DNA of 64,000 nt from Histoplasma ohiense (Eukaryota; Ascomycota; Eurotiomycetes; Onygenales; Ajellomycetaceae), in the NCBI GenBank assembly GCA_017607445.1, contig JAEVHH010000002.1:4641501-4705500 (forward strand). Direction: 5' to 3'. This document shows positions 34,666-46,396 of this stretch, in pieces. The position numbers were made by a program, and so were the translations under genes. The stretch's first letter is position 1. Every line of letters starts with the position of its first letter. The notes under the pieces are model-generated. The model was not told where the DNA came from, searched no databases, and saw only the letters and a list, made by a program, of their open reading frames with translations.

Positions 34666-35208
34666 ATTATCTCTCTTCTTCAAAGGCCTGGTTCTCAGAG
34701 CTTCTTATTGCAATATGTGAAGTTCATAATATGTGCTGTGTGGTTGATATTGTATAAAGTTCACAGAATTGAGCTGGATTAATTGTTGAGATTAATTTTG
34801 AAGTGCTGCTGTTTTGGAAGAATGTTTTTCCATCTCTGATGTTATTGCAGTTTAATCATGATTTAGACACAATCTCTGAACCCCTTTTCTTTAACTTTTA
34901 CATCAAAAATCATACCCTAATGAAATCATCACCATCATCACCACCAATGATTTTTTATTTAAAAAAAATATGTCAATTTATCAAACAAAGTACACTGTAT
35001 CTTTCTATGCAATTTTTATTGTGAATTTTGAAGTTTTGATTGTGTGGTTGTGTTTTCCATTTTGGGTTGAGTTTTGTGTTGTTGCAATCTCTTTGATCAA
35101 TATTGCAATATTGATTTCAATCTTCAACATCTGTTTTTCTTTCTTATTGCTTTTGCTCTTCCTCCTTCTTTGAACAAGGCCTTGGTACTAATTTAAGATT
35201 ATGATAGA
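34666..35208 (+). other. Non-coding region between 3' LTR and cargo gene (possible promoter)
   Basis: AT-rich stretch without a convincing ORF. Because the cargo gene starts at 35209 and points right, its promoter and 5' UTR should lie here, and the minus-strand polypurine tract next to the LTR (gaagaagagagataa, 34666-34680 complement). Low-complexity His/Ser-coding catcatcacc repeats near 34930 are probably meaningless. Confidence 0.5.
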
Positions 35209-35394
35209 ATGTCAGAACCAGCTGTTTCTGTTGCTGGTTTGAAGTCTATGAAGAGTGATATGCTGTCTGCCATTGAGAGCATTTGCTTGAGTTGTCTGGA
35301 GAGATTGCAGAACCCTTCAGTATATTCTTGCTTTGTGAACAATGAATGAATATACTGTCATATCTGTCATATATCAAATAGAAGTTGTGCTGCT

Positions 35395-35441
35395 GTAAGT
35401 TTTCTTAAACTGAGATTGTTATGAGTACTAATGAATTATAG
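35395..35441 (+). other. Spliceosomal intron 1 of the cargo gene (47 nt)
   Basis: Donor GTAAGT, branch site TACTAAT at 35426-35432, acceptor ATTATAG. Removing it joins two frames in phase 0. The short length and branch site fit filamentous fungi. Confidence 0.85.
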
Positions 35442-35936
35442 ATGTCTGAGTGCTTTCACAAAACTGATCAATCTTTGATCAATGAATTTCATGAGATGCT
35501 GCTCTCTGATGAAGTTCTGGATGAGAGATTTGCCATATATCAAATTGTCATTGCAGGGTTTGTACTTGATGTGCAGATCTACAAGAATGCAGATGAAGTT
35601 CTAGAATTCTATATAAACTTTGATGATCTGTTGTCACAGCAGAGTGTGGCATTTGATCATAGCAGTATTTCAGAAAATGTGTTTTCACATTCTGCTATTA
35701 TATCAGTGTCATTCTCACTGAGCCAAGATCTTGGTGTGTTATTTGAGTTGACTGATAATGTAGATGAAGATGAGAAAGTGAATGATTTCATTGAAATGTT
35801 AGAAAGAAATGCAGCAGCATATTGCTGTTGTTGTATTCAACATTTGACAATGTCCTCTCATCATCATTGTGAGTCTGCTGAGAGTTGATGCAAAAAATGC
35901 AAGTACTGCTTGATGATGAAGCATGCTTGTGTTCTG

Positions 35937-35986
35937 ATAAGTTATTATTCAGATGTTTTACAGTATACAATATTAACTTGTATTAG
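35937..35986 (+). other. Intron 2 of the cargo gene (50 nt), donor mutated
   Basis: Donor now ATAAGT (expected GTAAGT), branch-like TATTAAC at 35971-35977, acceptor GTATTAG. Length and phase match intron 1. The G-to-A change at the donor is the same class as the TGA-creating changes. Confidence 0.7.
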
Positions 35987-36386
35987 ATGTCAGCAGATGC
36001 TGTTGAATTGACTCAGATGATTATCAACACTGCTGAGAATTTAATTATTGCTGATGCAGATGCTTTGAATGTTAATGTTTTGCAGAGCACTGTGACTGTA
36101 ATGATTAAATTCTTTGCTGTGAAGATTCATGAGATTCAACAAGACAGTTCTTCTGAAACTTCAGCTGAAATGATGATTGATGAGATCTCAGTGATTACAT
36201 TGCTGATTGCAGCTTCCAAGTCATTGTTGAAATGTCATGCTTCATCAGTTGAGAAAATCTGAAATAATAAGCAGATTTGTCTTGATAACAATTTCTCAAA
36301 TAACACTGATCAAGCTGAGACAGATCTGTTTTTTAATCTCTGAGTGGAATAAGTATATTCAGCAGTCATTGTTGTCTTCTTTGTTT

Positions 36387-39300
36387 TTATTTACTGACTG
36401 ACTTCTGATAGATTTTATTAAACTGTTTCAAGTACTTCTGACTGTTCATCAAGTTCTTCTCAGATTCTCAAGAATTATCTGTGTCTGTACAATTGTTTCA
36501 TTTGATAAGATATTGTGTTTGACTGCAGTACTGATGCTTGTCTAATATAGCTTCAACTTTTCATTTCTCTTGTGTGTCTATAATTATCAGTTCTGCTTGC
36601 AGGATTTGTCCATTGCATGCATGATATGATTTGAGAAGAGAAACATGGAATACAGAATGAATTTCTTTATATTATAATGTGAGTTTCAGTTTGTACATCT
36701 GCATATTGTGGATATCAATTATTTGAAAGAGACTCAAAAATCAATGATTTAGTTTGAGTGAGAGTTGCAAGATAGATATATTTTTTGCACACAGCATTAC
36801 TCAATTCTCTATCTTAAAGCTTTTTGATATATGATGCTGATCATAATACTTTTTCTCAGCTGCTTTGATAGCTTTCAGACATTCTTGAATTTTATTCTCT
36901 GCTTGCTTCATCTGTTTCACTTATTCCATCATCAATTTTGATGCATCTGTGCTTGGAGGTTTCATGTCTATGTGAAATTCAGTTGGTCGGCCAATCATTG
37001 CTTCAGATGATGTCATTTTTATCAATGTGTGGAAGATGTTGTTATATACTCATTGCATCAGAGAAATTCATTCTATTCAATTATCTTGTTGATAGCTGCA
37101 ATATGTGCAAAGATAATGTTCAATCATCTGATTCAATTGTTCTGTCTGACTGTTGGTTTGCGGGTGGAAAGCCGTTGATAATTTTTGTCAGATATGAAGC
37201 AGGTAATATAATATCAATCAAAACTTGCTATTTATTAATGAATCTCAGTTGCTAATAATGTTCACAGGTAGATCAAAGTTCTTCACAATTCTTCATATAA
37301 TAATATCCACAAGTTCTTCTGCATCTAGCTCTGAAGATGTGGGCATAATTATGACTCATTTGATGAATAAATCAATAAATATGACAATAGCATTATAGGT
37401 TTGACTTCTCTTTTTATTATCTGACAGATCTTCAATAAAGTTCATGCTAATTGTATGTCATTTTTTATCTGATACTGAATGTGATTGTAGCAATCTGTAC
37501 AGCTTATGCTGTGGTATCTTGATATATTGACAAACATTGCAAGTTCTCACATATTCTGCAATCTTATTGCTCATACCATGCCACAAGTACTTGTGTTTGA
37601 TTGCTTCAATGATTTTGTCACATTCAAAATGGCCATCTTGAGAATCATTGTGGTTCATTTTCATTATTTCATGTCTTACAGTTTTGTTTTGTAATAGATA
37701 GACTTTATCATCTTTTCTGAGCAGATCATCTTTATCTACTGCTCAGATCAAACAATTATCTACACTAGTATCATTTATTTCTAGTCTTCTATAAAGTTCA
37801 GATGTGCTGATGTCTCTATTCTGAATCTGCAGTAAAAGTTCAATGATAGATTCAGCTATCTCTTTGCAATAGACTGTCTCAGATTCAAATATCTTGATGA
37901 TTAGAATCTATAATATCAGAGTCTCTAAATCTAACTCTGTAATATCTGCAACTTTGTTCTCATTCACAGATGCATTCTTTATTCTGCAGAGATTGTTGTC
38001 ATCAACAACTACAGATCTCTTCATTTAACAATTTTCATTAACTTGCAGATCTTTTCACATCATCTTAATACATTGATCTAATTTTGTGTTTTCTTTTGTC
38101 TTTAGTGACTTAAAGATCCTCTTATACAGTTTCTCTTGCAGAGTAGAGAGTCTCATCAAGAGAGCTGTATGTTTTACAAAATCTGAGTGATGACTTGATG
38201 CATCTGTGGGATTATTTTTCTCAGAACAGTGCTCTATTTCAAAATTGAATGCTGAGAGCATTTTCATTCAATGAATCTGACATTCATTTAGCTGCTTTGT
38301 TGTCATGAAGCACTGAAGATTGACAGGGTCAGATAAAACAGTTATTGAGTGTCTGCTATTATGTAGATAATGATGTCATTGTCTAAAAGCTTCTACAATC
38401 AACAACATTTCTAGATTATATATTTGATAACATCTTTCTGCTTCTGTGAGCTTTCTAGATCAAAATGTGATTGAGTGTCAGTGATCATCATTCATTAATT
38501 GTGATATTACTGCAGTGATTGCAACATCAGATCTGTCTGATTCTATACAGAGTTTTCACTGTGGATCAAAATGGATCAACAACAGTGCTTTTGTAAAGCA
38601 TTCTTTTAACTGCAAAATTGCATGCTTGCAGTTTTTGTCTAACTGAACAGATGTGTTATTCTTCCTTCTTTTTATTTTGTAATCTTTTAACAATTCAGTC
38701 AGAGATGCTGTTATTATTGAGAACTTGTATATGAATCAACAATAAAAATTAACAAATTCTAGAAATGTTTGCAATTCATTTATAGTTTGTGATTCTGATC
38801 AATCTAAAATCATATTGACACAGTGTTTCTTGACAGTAATGCTATGTGTGGTAACCACAAAACTCAAAAATCCAATTTCTGTTGCATGGAACATACACTT
38901 ACTAAGTTTGACATATAATCTTCATCATCTTAATCATTCCAGCACATTCTTAACATGAACGACATGTTCATCAAGCATGTTTGAATAGATTATGATATTG
39001 TCAAGATAAGCCACACAATATACATCTAAAAGATCACTGAGAGCTTTGTTGATATAAGATTGAAAGATCACAGAGACATTGATCAGCTCAAAAGATAAGA
39101 CTAGATATTCAAAGTGTTCATATCATGTTTGAAATGCTGTTTTTCATTCATTCTCTGCTTGTATGTGAATTCTGTGATACACATCTGTAAGGTTCAGCTG
39201 TGTATATATTTTGGCATCTGCTAATCTATCAAGTATTTCACTTATCAAGAACAGTGGATATTGATTCTTGACTGTTATTTCATTCAATTCTTGATAATCC

Positions 39301-40110
39301 ATGCAAAGATGCAGGATTCCATTTTTCTTTGATATGAATAATACTGACACACTGACTGAGCTCTTGAATGAATGTATTCAATTCTTCTCTAACATCTTTT
39401 CAATATATTCTCAGAGGACAGAGAGTTCTTGAGGTGATAAGTTATATATCAGTTGATATGAGAGTTCCTTGCCAGGTTTGAGATCTATGATATAATCATG
39501 AGATGCATGTTCCATGTCAGATATGTTTTCTTGAAATACATCAAGATAATCTTTATAATCATCTGAGATATTTGACTCAGTTGCTGCATTCACAGCTTGT
39601 AATGATAAGACAGCAAATATAATATTGCCATCATCAATTAGTGTTGCAAATTCTTTGGCAGTATTCAGATGTATATGATTAATATTTGATACTTTTCTAT
39701 AGATTCAGCATCTTTGCACTCAATTGATATCAGAGTTCACAGCTTTCAATCATAGCATGCTCAAAATTATGTCATATCTGCTAATATTGATCTCTTTGAA
39801 ATGGTGGAATTCTTCTTGAAGAACATGTTCATCATCAATAATCTTCATTGCAGCTCTTTGTTGTTCATATGATTTAATCTTATGATTATCAACTGCTTCC
39901 ACTATTTTTGGTTTATCTTCTGTCTTTGAGAAATATTTTGATGCTCAGATGTGGGAAATGAAGTTCACATCTGCATCAGAATCCACTAGTGTTCATATCA
40001 TTGCTCATTCTGCTTCTGTCAGCATTCATATATTCATTGTCAATAACTGTTTATCTCACAGTCTAGTTGTTTGTATTTTCAATGCAGCAGCTGCTTCTAT
40101 GATTGAGATT
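36387..40110 (-). pseudogene. Gypsy-B pol (PR-RT-RNaseH-IN-chromodomain), decayed
   Basis: One long minus-strand frame with mostly TGA stops. Protease LVDSDADVNF at about 39960-39990 (active-site Gly changed). RT about 38760-39420: MDYQELNEITVKNQYP and a box reading YLDN (second Asp lost) near 38985. RNase H about 38050-38600. Integrase about 36950-37680: zinc region with YVRTCNVCQ at 37500-37560, catalytic core with QTEQLNQ. A VFHVSLL motif follows. Chromodomain at 36400-36570 (KVEAILD...QYLIK, two Trp codons now TGA). Ends with TAA 36387-36389, only 34 bp from the end of the convergent cargo gene. Confidence 0.9.
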
Positions 40111-40129
40111 GTTGATTTTTTGCTTATCA

Positions 40130-41176
40130 GACTTGATTGTGCTTTTCAGAGTGTAACATTCAACAATTATTTGCAACATAACTCTTCTTATGGCAGTGAG
40201 AACATTTCTTCATTCAGTTATATTTATCTTTCTTGATTTATTCAGTTGAATCTGTTTGTTTCTCTCATTTTCTCTTGTTTCAACAGTTGCTAGATTTATC
40301 AGAACAATGCTGATTTCCTACAAATATCACAGATCTGTCTTTGTAAATAGCATACTGTCACTTCAACATATTTTTCTTGAGAGTCTGTAGAGTTCAAAGC
40401 AACTCTTTATAATTCTGAGGTTCTTGATTTTGATGATCAAGTTCAGTGTGTAGTATCTTCAATGTTTTACTACACAAGTTATCCATTCTTTGTTCTTCAC
40501 TATATGAGGGTAAGTAGTATTCTCAGTCTTTGAGATATTTAGAGAAATTGTGTATTGATTGTCATTCTTATTGCTTTGCATCTTGAAACTTTTGACTTGT
40601 CAATCAATGCTGATTCTGTGGATTGTTAATTTGCATTTCTAGATGTGATAGCATATCATCAAAAGTCAACAGTGTTGCTCCTTCACATCTCTCATACAAT
40701 GATACAAAATTTAATCATTTCTGCTTAATGTGGGTATCAAGATAGAGTTTAGCATCATTTATCTTGTGTTCTTTCTTTTGATAATATTGATGATGATGTG
40801 TAAAAAGAGCCAATATGTGATCTTTATAGTTCTTGAATTCTAATATATTTTTTCCTTGATAATAGTTCTTAATCTCTAATCTCAGTGGTGTTTCATTATC
40901 ATCATCTGTATTGTTTGCAGATCAATTTTGTGGTGGTTCTGTGGTGATATTCTGAGTTAATTGAAACTCAATGAGAGTATCTTCACAAATCTGCACTTTC
41001 AACTTGTTGAGCCACTGTTGTGCATGCAGAATAGCTAATTGCTGCTCTCATTCACAGATTTGATTGTTCAACTGTTGCAAGTGTGCATTGTGATCATCAG
41101 AGATGATAGAGAATTCAGATTGATTTTCAAAAAATCTTGTATATATTGAGATCATCTTATATGTTTTAACTAACAT
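40130..41176 (-). pseudogene. Gypsy-B gag, decayed
   Basis: Starts at the ATG on 41174-41176 (MLVKTYKMISIYT). It has a Gln-rich N-terminal segment and a capsid-like centre (NILEFKNYKDHILALF... and YLDTHIKQK). The zinc knuckle near 40168-40210 reads CSHCHKKSYVANNC, i.e. CX2CX4-Tyr-X4-C with the ligand His replaced by Tyr (a CAY-to-TAY change). In-frame stops are nearly all TGA. The 3' limit is approximate because the pol frame overlaps. Confidence 0.8.
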
Positions 41177-41241
41177 TGTGTGTTTTATTGTAGATGTGTG
41201 TAACAACAGATCACTCAAATAAAGTTTAGAGTGATTAGAAT

Positions 41242-41512
41242 TGTAAGAGATGATTCTAGATATAATTATAAGAGTAGTGTGAAGTATGCATGTAGAATGT
41301 TAAGAAGATAGCAATCTCTATTATTCAAAGCTAATCACTGATCTTCTAATATCTACAGATATCAGTGAGCATTATATAGATGATCATCATGCTCTACAGC
41401 TGTCTATAATACTGTGTGTTATATTCATTCTCATTAATTCTGATGTGTTCTGTGTTCTTCTATCGCCATATAGCTATTTTCTAATATAGATATCTCTGTT
41501 GCGTCTATTACA
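41242..41512 (-). repeat. Gypsy-B 5' LTR (271 bp)
   Basis: Same length as the 3' LTR. The outer (right) end keeps CpG (ttctatcgcc, gttgcgtctatta) where the inner-facing 3' LTR copy has tattgcc and gcattt. Confidence 0.93.
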
Positions 41513-41517
41513 CTCTG
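41513..41517. repeat. TSD of Gypsy-B, right copy (ctctg)
   Basis: Matches 34390-34394. Confidence 0.93.
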
Positions 41518-42428
41518 TGAAAGATGATTATCATCTGTGTGATTCTCTCACTGCTCTATAGCACAGAGATCTGATACAGCAGCTGTATGCAGTCAGCAAG
41601 ACATACAGACAGAAGTGAGAAAATCAGTTCTCATCTGAAATAATATATAAAAACAGTTGAGAAGATGCTTATTATAGCGGTCAGAGAAATTCTTTCAGTT
41701 TTCTATACAACATTTATTGCAACTCTATACTGAAATGCTGAGCTTTCATCAGCAATGATAGCTCTGAAGAAGATCAAAATGCATTTTGCAACAAGACTTC
41801 AGATGATGAATGAGAGACACTCACTGACTTTACAAATAACTTCTTCAATGATCACACATGAAAGAGAGGCTGAAACTCAGCAGCATTTAAAGATCAAAAT
41901 TCAGAGGTTGAAAATACTGCTGTCTGCAGTCAATAAATCCACACTTATCATCTCACACTACTTAGAGAAGTATGGAACAGATCCCACAGAGAATATAGAT
42001 AAAAAAAATACTACTCAGATATTTAAAAAATAATAAAGAAATCAATCTTCAACAGATCTATATATTTTCTCAGATGAATCAGAACAGATTCTTGATAACA
42101 GCAGATGAATGAGCTATAATTTTATAGTCTATCAGAGAAATAAACAGCTGATCAGCTTCTCAGCTGCACTGAGCTCTATATCATATATCTTCAACACTGA
42201 AACAGTTGATATCTGCTGTGCATTGAAGTATGCAGTGAAGTTTCTACTCTGTGTTACAGATGACAGTATTAATTCTTGAATCTGACTCTGTTTTGATAAT
42301 ATCTCAGTCATCTGAGATATATGAAACAGTGCAGCAGTCTTCTCAAACTGAGTCTACAGCTGCTGTTATAAACTTCTCAGATAATATAATATGAGTCTGA
42401 AATGAGTCTCTGAATATATAAAAATAGA
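41513..42428 (+). pseudogene. LINE-beta copy 1 ORF2, C-terminal part (RNase H)
   Basis: Continues the RT/RNase H linker after Gypsy-B. A 92-codon open piece lies at 41755-42033 (KKIKMHFATRLQMMNERHS... to QIFKK). RNase H begins near 42055 (IYIFSDESEQI, with the DGS-position Asp), continues through FIVYQRNKQLISFS and is cut off at 42428 before the NEKAD motif. Confidence 0.75.
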
Positions 42429-42777
42429 TTTATTTGTTTGTTTGTATTGATTTAACATCCCGGAGAAAACACGGGCAGTGCCTGTGTTTCAGAAGTCTTT
42501 CAAAGAGTATGAAGATGTGCTACACTGAAGAGATTTCTATGTACACAGAGAGAGAGAAAACAGAATTCAGATGACAATTTCTGAGAAGACTCAGCTTATT
42601 GAAAAGAATTTTACTGAGCTGCACATTCACTTCTGACTCAATATATGATCATTCATAATGAAGCTATAGTGTGGCTCTCAAGAGAACTGCTGCTGCTGTG
42701 TCTGAAAGGCTTTATAGTGAATGAAGAGAGATAACTCTCTCAGTTGATTCAAGAACTGTCTGTGCTTCTAACAACAG

Positions 42778-42798
42778 AAAAAAAAAAAAAAAAAAAAA
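42778..42798 (+). repeat. A21 homopolymer inside LINE-beta copy B' 3' region
   Basis: A run of 21 A absent from copy A' (21440 region) and copy 2; a local slippage expansion. Confidence 0.9.
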
Positions 42799-43080
42799 CA
42801 GATGAGATAGACAAAAGAAAAGAGAAAAAATAAGTATTCTGAAAAGAAAAATAAAAAAAAGAGTGAAGAAAGAACTGTGTCATCTGTGACATCTTGCAGT
42901 CACATGACTCAGCACAAACTCAGAGAGAGAGAGAGAAGAAAGCACTGAAGAAGATTATGAGAGAAAAGAAGTAAAGAGAGACAGAAAGAGCAGTGAGAAG
43001 AGAGAAGAAGAATACATGTCTGCAGCTGAGAGTATATTGACTGAGTCAACATACGAACTGTACTGATTACACCACAGCTA

Positions 43081-43320
43081 GTTGAAACAGATGAGTCAAT
43101 CATACTGATTGAATCATTTGCATCAGTTGAATCAATTGAATCAATTGAACTGATTGTATCAATTGTATCATTTGTATTGATTGAATTGATTGAATCAATT
43201 GTACTGTTTGTACTGATTGAACTGATTGAGTTGATTGTATCAATTGAATTGATTGTACTGTTTGTATTGATTGCATCAGTTGAATCTATTGTACTGATTG
43301 AATCAGTTGTACTGAATGTT
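43081..43320. repeat. 9-bp-unit minisatellite in LINE-beta copy B'
   Basis: Same unit types as 21810-22035 (attgaactg, attgtatca and variants), with a different order and number of units. Confidence 0.88.
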
Positions 43321-43599
43321 GTGCTATCTGTACTGTCTGTATAGACTTGAAACTGCTGTGAGAGGCTGTCAGATAATGTGTGTTCAAACAGCTGTGTTAT
43401 CTCATACAGTACTATATATAGAACTGCATGCAGTCAAGCAGTTCTACAAAGTCTGTAGAGATCAGAGACTCTAGATAGACAACAGCTGTTGCTCAGTTGT
43501 GTAGCTGTGCTGCTGATCTCTTGAATCAGTGAGAGAAGTGTTTCTATAAGTGTTGACAGAGTATCAAATATTCTGAGCTCTTATTGTGTTCACAAATAT

Positions 43600-43606
43600 A
43601 GATGAG
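43600..43606. repeat. TSD of LINE-alpha copy B, left copy (agatgag)
   Basis: Recurs at 46390-46396. LINE-beta sequence is continuous across once the insert is removed. Length uncertain by one base because of the adjacent ATT repeats. Confidence 0.75.
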
Positions 43607-43609
43607 TAT

Positions 43610-44018
43610 TATTATTATTATTATTCTTCAATTATAGATGTATACAGTCAGTGACTATGACATCTACCTGAAATACTTCAGGATTTTTCAAATCAAGAAT
43701 ATTCTAATATACAAAAACAATTTGACACATGCATTAACAGAATTCCAGCCCAGAATCAAACAACTATTCAAACTATTCAATCCAAAAATAAAATCAAAAG
43801 AATGTCAATGGGTTAGCACAACTCAACTTCAAAACAAAGGAAATAAATATTATAAAAGACAGCAGCTATTAAAAAACAACAGAAAAGAAAAAACATTTGC
43901 AATGACTATTATCAACAAATAATGAAGCAAACTGCTTGAAACAAATGAAAATTAACAATAAACAAAGTTAAAGAAAAGATCAAAATAAAATAAACAAAAA
44001 CAACTGATCTAAATATCA
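43610..44018 (-). other. LINE-alpha copy B 3' UTR
   Basis: Reverse complement of 6766-7178. The plus-strand ORF here (43638-43922) is only the antisense of the tail. Confidence 0.85.
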
Positions 44019-46214
44019 TCAAGTGACACTATTCAAAAAAGCTCTTGTAGCAACATTTGACTCATTTAAATATTCAATTAAGAACATATTTCCAGCTTTT
44101 GTATTGAATAACAAACTCAAACTTAACTGATTCAGTTGATACTTCTCTCTCAGTCTCAATCTTAGTTCTGAATACTTTGTACAAAGTAACAGAAGATGCT
44201 CTGGATTTTCATATAACTGACAATCTGAATATAGATCATTTAAATCATCTTTAAACTTTGCTAAATATGATTTGAAATATCCATGTCCAAGCTTTAGCTG
44301 CATTATTGTAGCAAAAAGTTTCTTCTTACACTTTATTGAGCAAGTCTTCCACTTTGGCTTAGTTTCAAATCTGGAATAATGCACACTTTTTCTTTGCATG
44401 AACCAGACATCTTGCCACTTTTGTAAACATAATTCTCTTATTCTTCTTTTAATAAAAGACCATGTTACAATTCTTTGACAGCAGACTTCTAACTCAGTGG
44501 CTCTTTTTGCAGCTTTATCAGTCATTTCATTGCCATATATACCCATGTGAGCAGGCACCCAGTGAAGATGAATAGAACAATTGAGTGAGATTTTTCTTTG
44601 GATATTTTGAAGACTTTTCAAAATCAGCTCTAGCATTGACTGTCCACTGCTGATTTTATTACTTTGAAGTCTTTTAAGCTCTGCTTGACTATCAGAGAAT
44701 ATCCAAATATGCTCAAATCTTTTCCATTGTTCAATCTTCATTTCAATCAATTTGAAAGCTCTTGAAACTGCAAATAATTCAGCATTAAAAACTTCTGACT
44801 CTTTTCCAATTTGCCAAGAATCAAGAATATAGTTTTTATCATTTTCTGAATATGCTATTCCAGCTCCAAGATTGCCTGTTTTCTCACATTTTGAGCCATC
44901 AGTGTATATAAGAATTGCTTTATTTTTCATTTGTTTCAAAAGCTTTAAATGTTCTTGAGTCTGATCTTCTTTTGAAAGTTGACTAATGTTTAAATCAACA
45001 AGATTATCAAGACTTTTCTTCCAAGGAGAGAGATTTTCAATAGCTACTCTCTCTACATTTAAACTAGAGAAACAGTTCTTAATCATTGAGCAAATTCTAA
45101 ATAACTGAGATGGTATCCTTCTTCTTTGTAAAGAACTTGAATTTTCAGATAAATCAGTCTCATTCCAATCAAGATAAAGTTCTCAATCTAATTCTAATCC
45201 ATTTGACTCATTTGAAAAAGAACTTGAAACTCTCTTTCTAATAGAATGATGTGAATATAGCTTCATAATTCTGTGAGCATAATTCATACAGATTTTATCA
45301 AATCTCACTTGTGGTGGAGAAATAGAGGCTTCAATTTCTATAGCTTTAATTGGAGTAGTTTTGAATACTTCTAGAATCTTTCTTAAAGCTGAGTTTTGAA
45401 GTTTTTGAAACCTTTCTATAAAGTGTTTTTGACCTCTCCACCACACCTGAACTGCATAATCTGAAACAGAGGTCACACAGGCAATATACAATTGTCTCAT
45501 TGCTTGAAATGTCAGACCTCTTTCAGTATTTGAAAGTCTCAATATACTGTTTAAAATTCTTTCAGCATTTGCAGTTTTTATTATATCAATAAACATTGCA
45601 GTTGTAACCATTTTTTCATTCTTTGCAAGTTGAATATCATGAACTACAGAGAGAACTGCATCAATTGCTGAGTTTTGCTTTCTACTTCCCATTTGATCAT
45701 CATATAATAGATCAGTAGTAGCAGATAGAAAAGACAATCTAGTTGCAATTATCTTTTCCAGAATTTTTCCCAGGCAATTCAGCAGAGATATCACTCTATA
45801 AGATTTAGGAATAGTTGGTTTTCTATTGGGTTTTGAAAGAATAACTCCAACAGCATGCCTCCAGCACTTAGAATGATACCCATATTTCAAAAGATTTGAG
45901 AATAATTCAATGAGCTCATCTTTTAGTACTGAATAAAGCTCTTGAATTATTAAATGATTTATAGTATCAGCTCCTGCTGCTGTGACCTTTGAAGATGAAA
46001 AGATAGCTGTCTTTAATTCATCTTCAGTTAAGTCAGGCCATTTCCATTTCTTATCATGTTCATATTCATTATCTTCTTGCAAAGAACAAATCTCAGTTGA
46101 ATTATTTGATGATGGAAATAATATTCTCATAAAAGCTTGACATTTATCTTCAAATGAGCTAGCTATAATTTCCTCATTCTGGAAATTATAAGTTAATGTT
46201 GGTAGCTTAGACAT
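44019..46214 (-). pseudogene. LINE-alpha copy B ORF2 remnant (RT N-part fused to C-part, RNase H)
   Basis: Two open pieces, 45183-46214 (343 codons) and 44019-45086 (355 codons), are separated by a short stretch with a TGA around 45180. In the first piece the RT breaks after MFIDI and jumps in frame to KTANAERIL (junction near 45580), a deletion of 179 codons that removes the FDxx, QxSP and YVDD motifs. RNase H is complete (TDGS, NAELFA, SDSQA; NEMTDKAA, with one Ala changed to Thr). No reverse transcriptase activity is possible. The frame continues into 46389. Confidence 0.9.
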
Positions 46215-46389
46215 TGTTTTTGATCTAGTATATCTAAAAGCTTTGAAGATCTCTTTCCCCTGAGCATTTTCTAGAAAGTTATTCCAACAATCAGTCTTTG
46301 CCTTTTTAATTGTTGAGAAATAATCATTTCTAATATTCTTTAAATACTCAAATGAAACAAGATCTTCTTTTCAATCTTTTTTAACTCTA

Positions 46390-46396
46390 AGATGAG
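46390..46396. repeat. TSD of LINE-alpha copy B, right copy (agatgag)
   Basis: Matches 43600-43606. Confidence 0.75.

Larger units (their letters stand above)
35209..36352 (+). pseudogene. Three-exon cargo gene in Gypsy-B (unknown function), decayed
   Basis: Exons 35209-35394, 35442-35936 and 35987-36352, all joined in phase 0; the coding length is about 349 codons to a TAA at 36350-36352. Four TGA codons interrupt it (35344 region, 35886, 36260, 36341), like the TGA scars elsewhere. Exon 2 has a long acidic segment (DNVDEDEKVNDFIEMLERNA) and then a Cys/His-rich part (AAYCCCCIQHL...HHHC, CKKCKYC, KHAC) that could bind zinc. Exon 3 is Ala/Ile-rich and helical in character. Being spliced on the strand opposite to gag-pol, it cannot be read from the genomic RNA. 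I do not recognise the family. The original start could be another upstream ATG. Confidence 0.75.
34395..41512 (-). mobile_element. Gypsy-B, full-length chromovirus with an extra convergent gene
   Basis: Minus-strand Ty3/gypsy element of 7118 bp with two 271-bp LTRs and 5-bp TSD. Order on the minus strand: 5' LTR 41242-41512, gag from 41176, pol (protease, RT, RNase H, integrase, chromodomain) ending at 36387, then a 1.7-kb region before the 3' LTR that encodes an unrelated spliced gene on the plus strand. Gag and pol are broken mainly by TGA. It differs from Gypsy-A in LTR, gag and pol sequence. Confidence 0.93.
24222..42428 (+). mobile_element. LINE-beta copy 1, interrupted by G3 and Gypsy-B, 3' end missing
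   Basis: Plus-strand LINE-beta in three pieces: 24222-24583 (5' UTR and start of ORF1), 30600-34394 (rest of ORF1, endonuclease, RT) and 41513-42428 (RT end and RNase H). The 5' end (cattcttacaactac) matches copy 2 at 51747. It stops in RNase H at 42428, where the 3' tail of minus-strand LINE-beta copy B' begins; its own 3' end may lie beyond the window. Compared with copy 2, an internal ~115-bp stretch of ORF1 is missing near 24510, and the ORF1 ATG has become ATA. Confidence 0.85.
43607..46389 (-). mobile_element. LINE-alpha copy B, 5'-truncated, with an internal 537-bp deletion
   Basis: Minus-strand LINE-alpha, (ATT)n at its left end (the 3' tail), 5' truncation between the endonuclease and RT (46389). 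Compared with copy A it lacks the segment equivalent to 4666-5202. The rest is close to copy A. Confidence 0.92.

Noticed and set aside
34803..35173. Two hydrophobic ORFs upstream of the cargo gene
   Set aside because: AT-rich, Phe/Ile/Leu low complexity, overlapping in different frames, no splice link to the cargo exons that I could see.
21096..42428. Twin-priming (5' inversion) as the explanation for opposed LINE-beta pieces 21096-24221 and 24222-42428
   Set aside because: Twin priming gives pieces that do not overlap in element coordinates; here RT and RNase H are present in both.
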